Origin: Streptomyces sp. CB01580
GTDB lineage: Bacteria > Actinomycetota > Actinomycetes > Streptomycetales > Streptomycetaceae
Direction of reading: 5' to 3'
DNA: 64,000 bases
Assembly: GCF_001905795.1 (NCBI RefSeq)
Contig: NZ_LIXJ01000003.1
Span: 468,332 to 532,331, forward strand
Position 1 is the stretch's first letter. Each line of letters begins with the position of its first letter. The notes beneath the pieces are model-generated. The model saw only the letters and a program-made list of their open reading frames with translations. It was not told the DNA's origin and ran no database searches. A program made the position numbers and the translations under genes. Of this stretch, positions 61,690-64,000 are shown piece by piece.

Positions 61690-63933
61690 TCAGCCCGACT
61701 TCGGCGGCTTCTGCGCGTCGAAGGCGAAGAGGGTGTTCTTGGCCGCGGCCACGATCACCGTACGCCCCGAAACGGTCACGCGCGGGCTCGCACCCTGCTC
61801 GCCCGTCAGACCATCGGCCCGCGGGTCCGTCGTCCACAGGGATTTGCCGTCGTACGGCGCCAGTGCGACCACCCGGCCGGTGGCCGAGCTGAAGTACAGC
61901 GCGTCGGCTCCCGCGACGGGACCCGACGCACCCTCCACGGCAGTCTGCCGCGACCACTTCTTCCGGCCGGTCGCGGGGTCGAGCGCCGTGACGAGACCGG
62001 TCTGCCCGCTCACGTAGACGGTGCCGTCCGCCATGCCGGGCGTCCCCGCGTATGTCTCGGCCAGCCGGGAGTACGTGACCTTCCGGGAGGCCGGGTCCAC
62101 CCGCGCCACCCCGTCGTAGCCGGCCAGTGTCGCTCCTTCCTTGTGTCCCTGAAGGAGTACGAGCCTGCCGTCGGCGACGCCCATCGGCACGGCGGGGCCG
62201 TCGACCGCGATGGGCCCGCCCAGTGCCCCCGAGGATCGGTCGACCGTGCGCAGGGTGGGGTGGCGCACCTCCAAGGCATCCACCTCCGCATCCGTCGCGC
62301 ACATCGCGAGGAGCTGTGGGCCCACCGGGACGGGAGCGCACTGCGCACCCGCGGGGAACGACGTCGTCCAGGCGATCTCACCGCTGTGCGCGTCCCGGGC
62401 CTCGAAGCGGGAGTTGGAAGCGTCGACCGTCACGACGGCGGAGCCGACCACGAGGGCGTCCTGGCTCCGACCCGTGACGGCCATCGACTGGGCGCCGGAC
62501 GGCACGGACCACAGCTCCCGGCCGTTGTCGGCGTCGATGGCCACCACCTCGCTGGGAGGGTCCTGCGGGGCGTCCTGGGCGGCGATGCGGTATCCGAGCA
62601 CCGTGTCGCCGGTGACGCCCACCAGGTGCATGCCCTGGACGGGGACACCCGGGCTCTTCGCCGTCCACACCCGCGAGCCGTCCAGGGTCCTGATACGGGT
62701 CGCGACGACACCGCCGCCCCCGCAGAACAGCGCGTCGCCGCGCGCGACGCAACGCAGTTCGTCGGGGATGTCCTCACGACCGCCCTGCACGGTCCTGCGC
62801 CACGGCTCGAAACCGTCCGGAAGCGCGGCACCCGGCGTCACGACGCCGTTGCCCTTGCCGCCGCCATCGTTCCCCCCGAAGCCGCCCGCCTTCAGCGCGG
62901 CGGCTCCCCCGCCGATCGCCGCCACCGCGACCGCGGCCGCGAGCACAGGACGCCATCGGCGACGCAGACGGCGGCCGACGGGGGTGCCGGTGCTCCCTGT
63001 GCCGGGACCGGCCGGGGCGGTGGTCGGGGCTGACGGCGCCGGGGTGTCCTGCGTCGCGAAGTGATGCTGAGTGATCACGTCGCGGGTGCAGCCCGCGCCG
63101 ACCCCGTTCGCGTCGGTCCCACCGAGGTCGGCCGGCAGGTCCCGCAGCAGCACGAGGAGTTCGTCCGCGGAAGGGCGTCCCTCGGGCTCCTTGTCCAGGC
63201 ATGATTCGACGACCGCGCGCAAAGCCGCCGGCACGGCGCCCAGCGACGGCTCCTCGTGCACCACCTGATATGCCGTCATGTATGGGCTGTCCGCATCGAA
63301 CGGCCCGCGGCCCGTCGCCGAGTAGACCAGCAGCGTCCCCAGCGAGAAGACATCGGACCGCGGCCCCACACCACGCGGCGCCTGCAACTGCTCCGGCGAC
63401 ATGAAGGGCGGCGTACCGATGACCCGCCCTGTCATCGTCAACGTCTGCTGGTCCACGGCGCGCGAAATGCCGAAGTCGATGACGCGCGGGCCCTCGGGCG
63501 AGAGCACGACGTTCGAGGGCTTCAGGTCACGGTGGACGACCCCCACCCGGTGGATGTCGCGCAGTGCCTCCGCCAGCCCGATGGCGAGCCTCCTCAGCTC
63601 CGCTCCGTTCAGCGGGCCCTTCGTGGCGATGTGCTGGGCGAGCGTGTGCCCCTCGATATAGGTCGTCGCCATCCACGGCTGCTCGGCCTCAGGGGCAGCA
63701 TCGACCACGGCGGCGGTGAACGCGCCGCTCACCCGCCTCGCCGCCGCCACCTCCTGCCGGAAACGGATGCGGAACTCGTCGTCCCCCGCGAACTGCTGGT
63801 GGATCAGTTTGATCGCGACAGGTCGCCCCGAACTCGTACGGGCCAGAAAGACCGTGCCCATGCCACCCGAGCCGAGCCGAGCCTCAAGCGGATAACCGCC
63901 GATCTCGACCGGATCACCTCCGCGCAGCGACAC
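61690..63933 (-). CDS. Ser/Thr protein kinase with PQQ-like beta-propeller sensor
   Basis: Encodes 747 aa. The kinase domain has LGSGGMGTVFLA, Lys42 in VAIKLI, HRDLKPSNVVL (134-136), DFGISRAV and GTPPFMSPEQL. A helix (PVLAAAVAVAAIGGGAAAL, about 335-355) separates it from a C-terminal propeller (380-747) with repeated PQQ/Trp-docking blades (YVSGQTGLVTALDPATGRKKWSRQ, YFSSATGRVVALAPYDGKSLW and others). The propeller would lie outside the cell and sense a ligand. GTG at 63933 has GGGAGG upstream. It converges on the membrane protein of the CHAT group. Confidence 0.9.
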   Translation of the reverse strand: MSLRGGDPVEIGGYPLEARLGSGGMGTVFLARTSSGRPVAIKLIHQQFAGDDEFRIRFRQEVAAARRVSGAFTAAVVDAAPEAEQPWMATTYIEGHTLAQHIATKGPLNGAELRRLAIGLAEALRDIHRVGVVHRDLKPSNVVLSPEGPRVIDFGISRAVDQQTLTMTGRVIGTPPFMSPEQLQAPRGVGPRSDVFSLGTLLVYSATGRGPFDADSPYMTAYQVVHEEPSLGAVPAALRAVVESCLDKEPEGRPSADELLVLLRDLPADLGGTDANGVGAGCTRDVITQHHFATQDTPAPSAPTTAPAGPGTGSTGTPVGRRLRRRWRPVLAAAVAVAAIGGGAAALKAGGFGGNDGGGKGNGVVTPGAALPDGFEPWRRTVQGGREDIPDELRCVARGDALFCGGGGVVATRIRTLDGSRVWTAKSPGVPVQGMHLVGVTGDTVLGYRIAAQDAPQDPPSEVVAIDADNGRELWSVPSGAQSMAVTGRSQDALVVGSAVVTVDASNSRFEARDAHSGEIAWTTSFPAGAQCAPVPVGPQLLAMCATDAEVDALEVRHPTLRTVDRSSGALGGPIAVDGPAVPMGVADGRLVLLQGHKEGATLAGYDGVARVDPASRKVTYSRLAETYAGTPGMADGTVYVSGQTGLVTALDPATGRKKWSRQTAVEGASGPVAGADALYFSSATGRVVALAPYDGKSLWTTDPRADGLTGEQGASPRVTVSGRTVIVAAAKNTLFAFDAQKPPKSG

Positions 63934-64000
63934 TCTTCCCGCCCTCCCGTCCCCCGTGCACCTCTGCCACCAGGGGCCTGCGTACCTGTCCTGCACACAA

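Overview
The window is GC-rich bacterial DNA whose coding style is that of an actinomycete, almost certainly Streptomyces: strong G/C third positions, many GTG and a few TTG starts, frequent leaderless starts, dense head-to-tail operons with 4-22 bp overlaps, and Streptomyces-typical families (DUF6421, DUF5134, DUF5997, DUF6221, the Methyltransf_19 type of methyltransferase, XRE regulators with long C-termini). No rRNA, tRNA, CRISPR array, transposase or phage gene is visible. About 55 protein genes or gene remnants are described. Functions come from reading the proteins; no database search was run.

Layout. 0-9.4 kb: etfBA (electron transfer flavoprotein), flavin reductase, thioredoxin, PlsC-like acyltransferase, transglutaminase-like protein, a coupled operon DUF6421 / short-chain dehydrogenase / threonine aldolase, and a glycerophosphodiester phosphodiesterase. 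9.4-14.5 kb: GNAT and VOC genes, a 173-bp palindromic repeat, and a MocR regulator divergent from a two-gene operon corresponding to the two halves of plant Tm-1 (UPF0261 plus PEP-hydrolase-like TIM barrel). 14.6-20.8 kb: DUF5134, M56 peptidase, PAP2 phosphatase, HAD hydrolase, a 59-codon leaderless gene, ArsR, a frameshifted thioesterase remnant, DinB and an Old Yellow Enzyme with a promoter/operator. 21-30 kb: GNAT, a cupin gene with a LacI-type palindrome, BNR propeller, ung, BadF-type kinase, CbiX-like protein, lactonase and a FUSC-type exporter.

30-46.3 kb is a mixed, partly decayed stretch: a broken sensor kinase, a membrane acyltransferase, a secreted alpha/beta hydrolase, an Lrp regulator, a Ser/Thr kinase, a very large secreted protein carrying both an M4 and an M28 peptidase domain, an XRE regulator, a DedA fragment, a frameshifted geranylgeranyl-reductase-family gene, a LysR-type effector domain with AT-hook-like tail, DUF5997, an amidohydrolase and a response-regulator remnant. 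46.3-56.2 kb: two methyltransferases, aldo/keto reductase, transketolase, dienelactone hydrolase (with a second, shorter copy of the palindromic repeat at its stop codon), DUF6221, a flavin monooxygenase and an APC permease. 56.3-64 kb: a CHAT/caspase-like protease with a long helical repeat region, divergent from a Cys-containing 131-aa protein and a membrane protein, then a Ser/Thr kinase with a PQQ-like propeller sensor.

Main points of interest: the CHAT locus as a candidate conflict or signalling system; the M4-M28 double protease; the two palindromic repeats whose ends supply stop codons; the LysR-like protein that has lost its HTH but carries RGRPR motifs; the split Tm-1 operon; and five decayed genes within 28 kb (18.5-46.3 kb).
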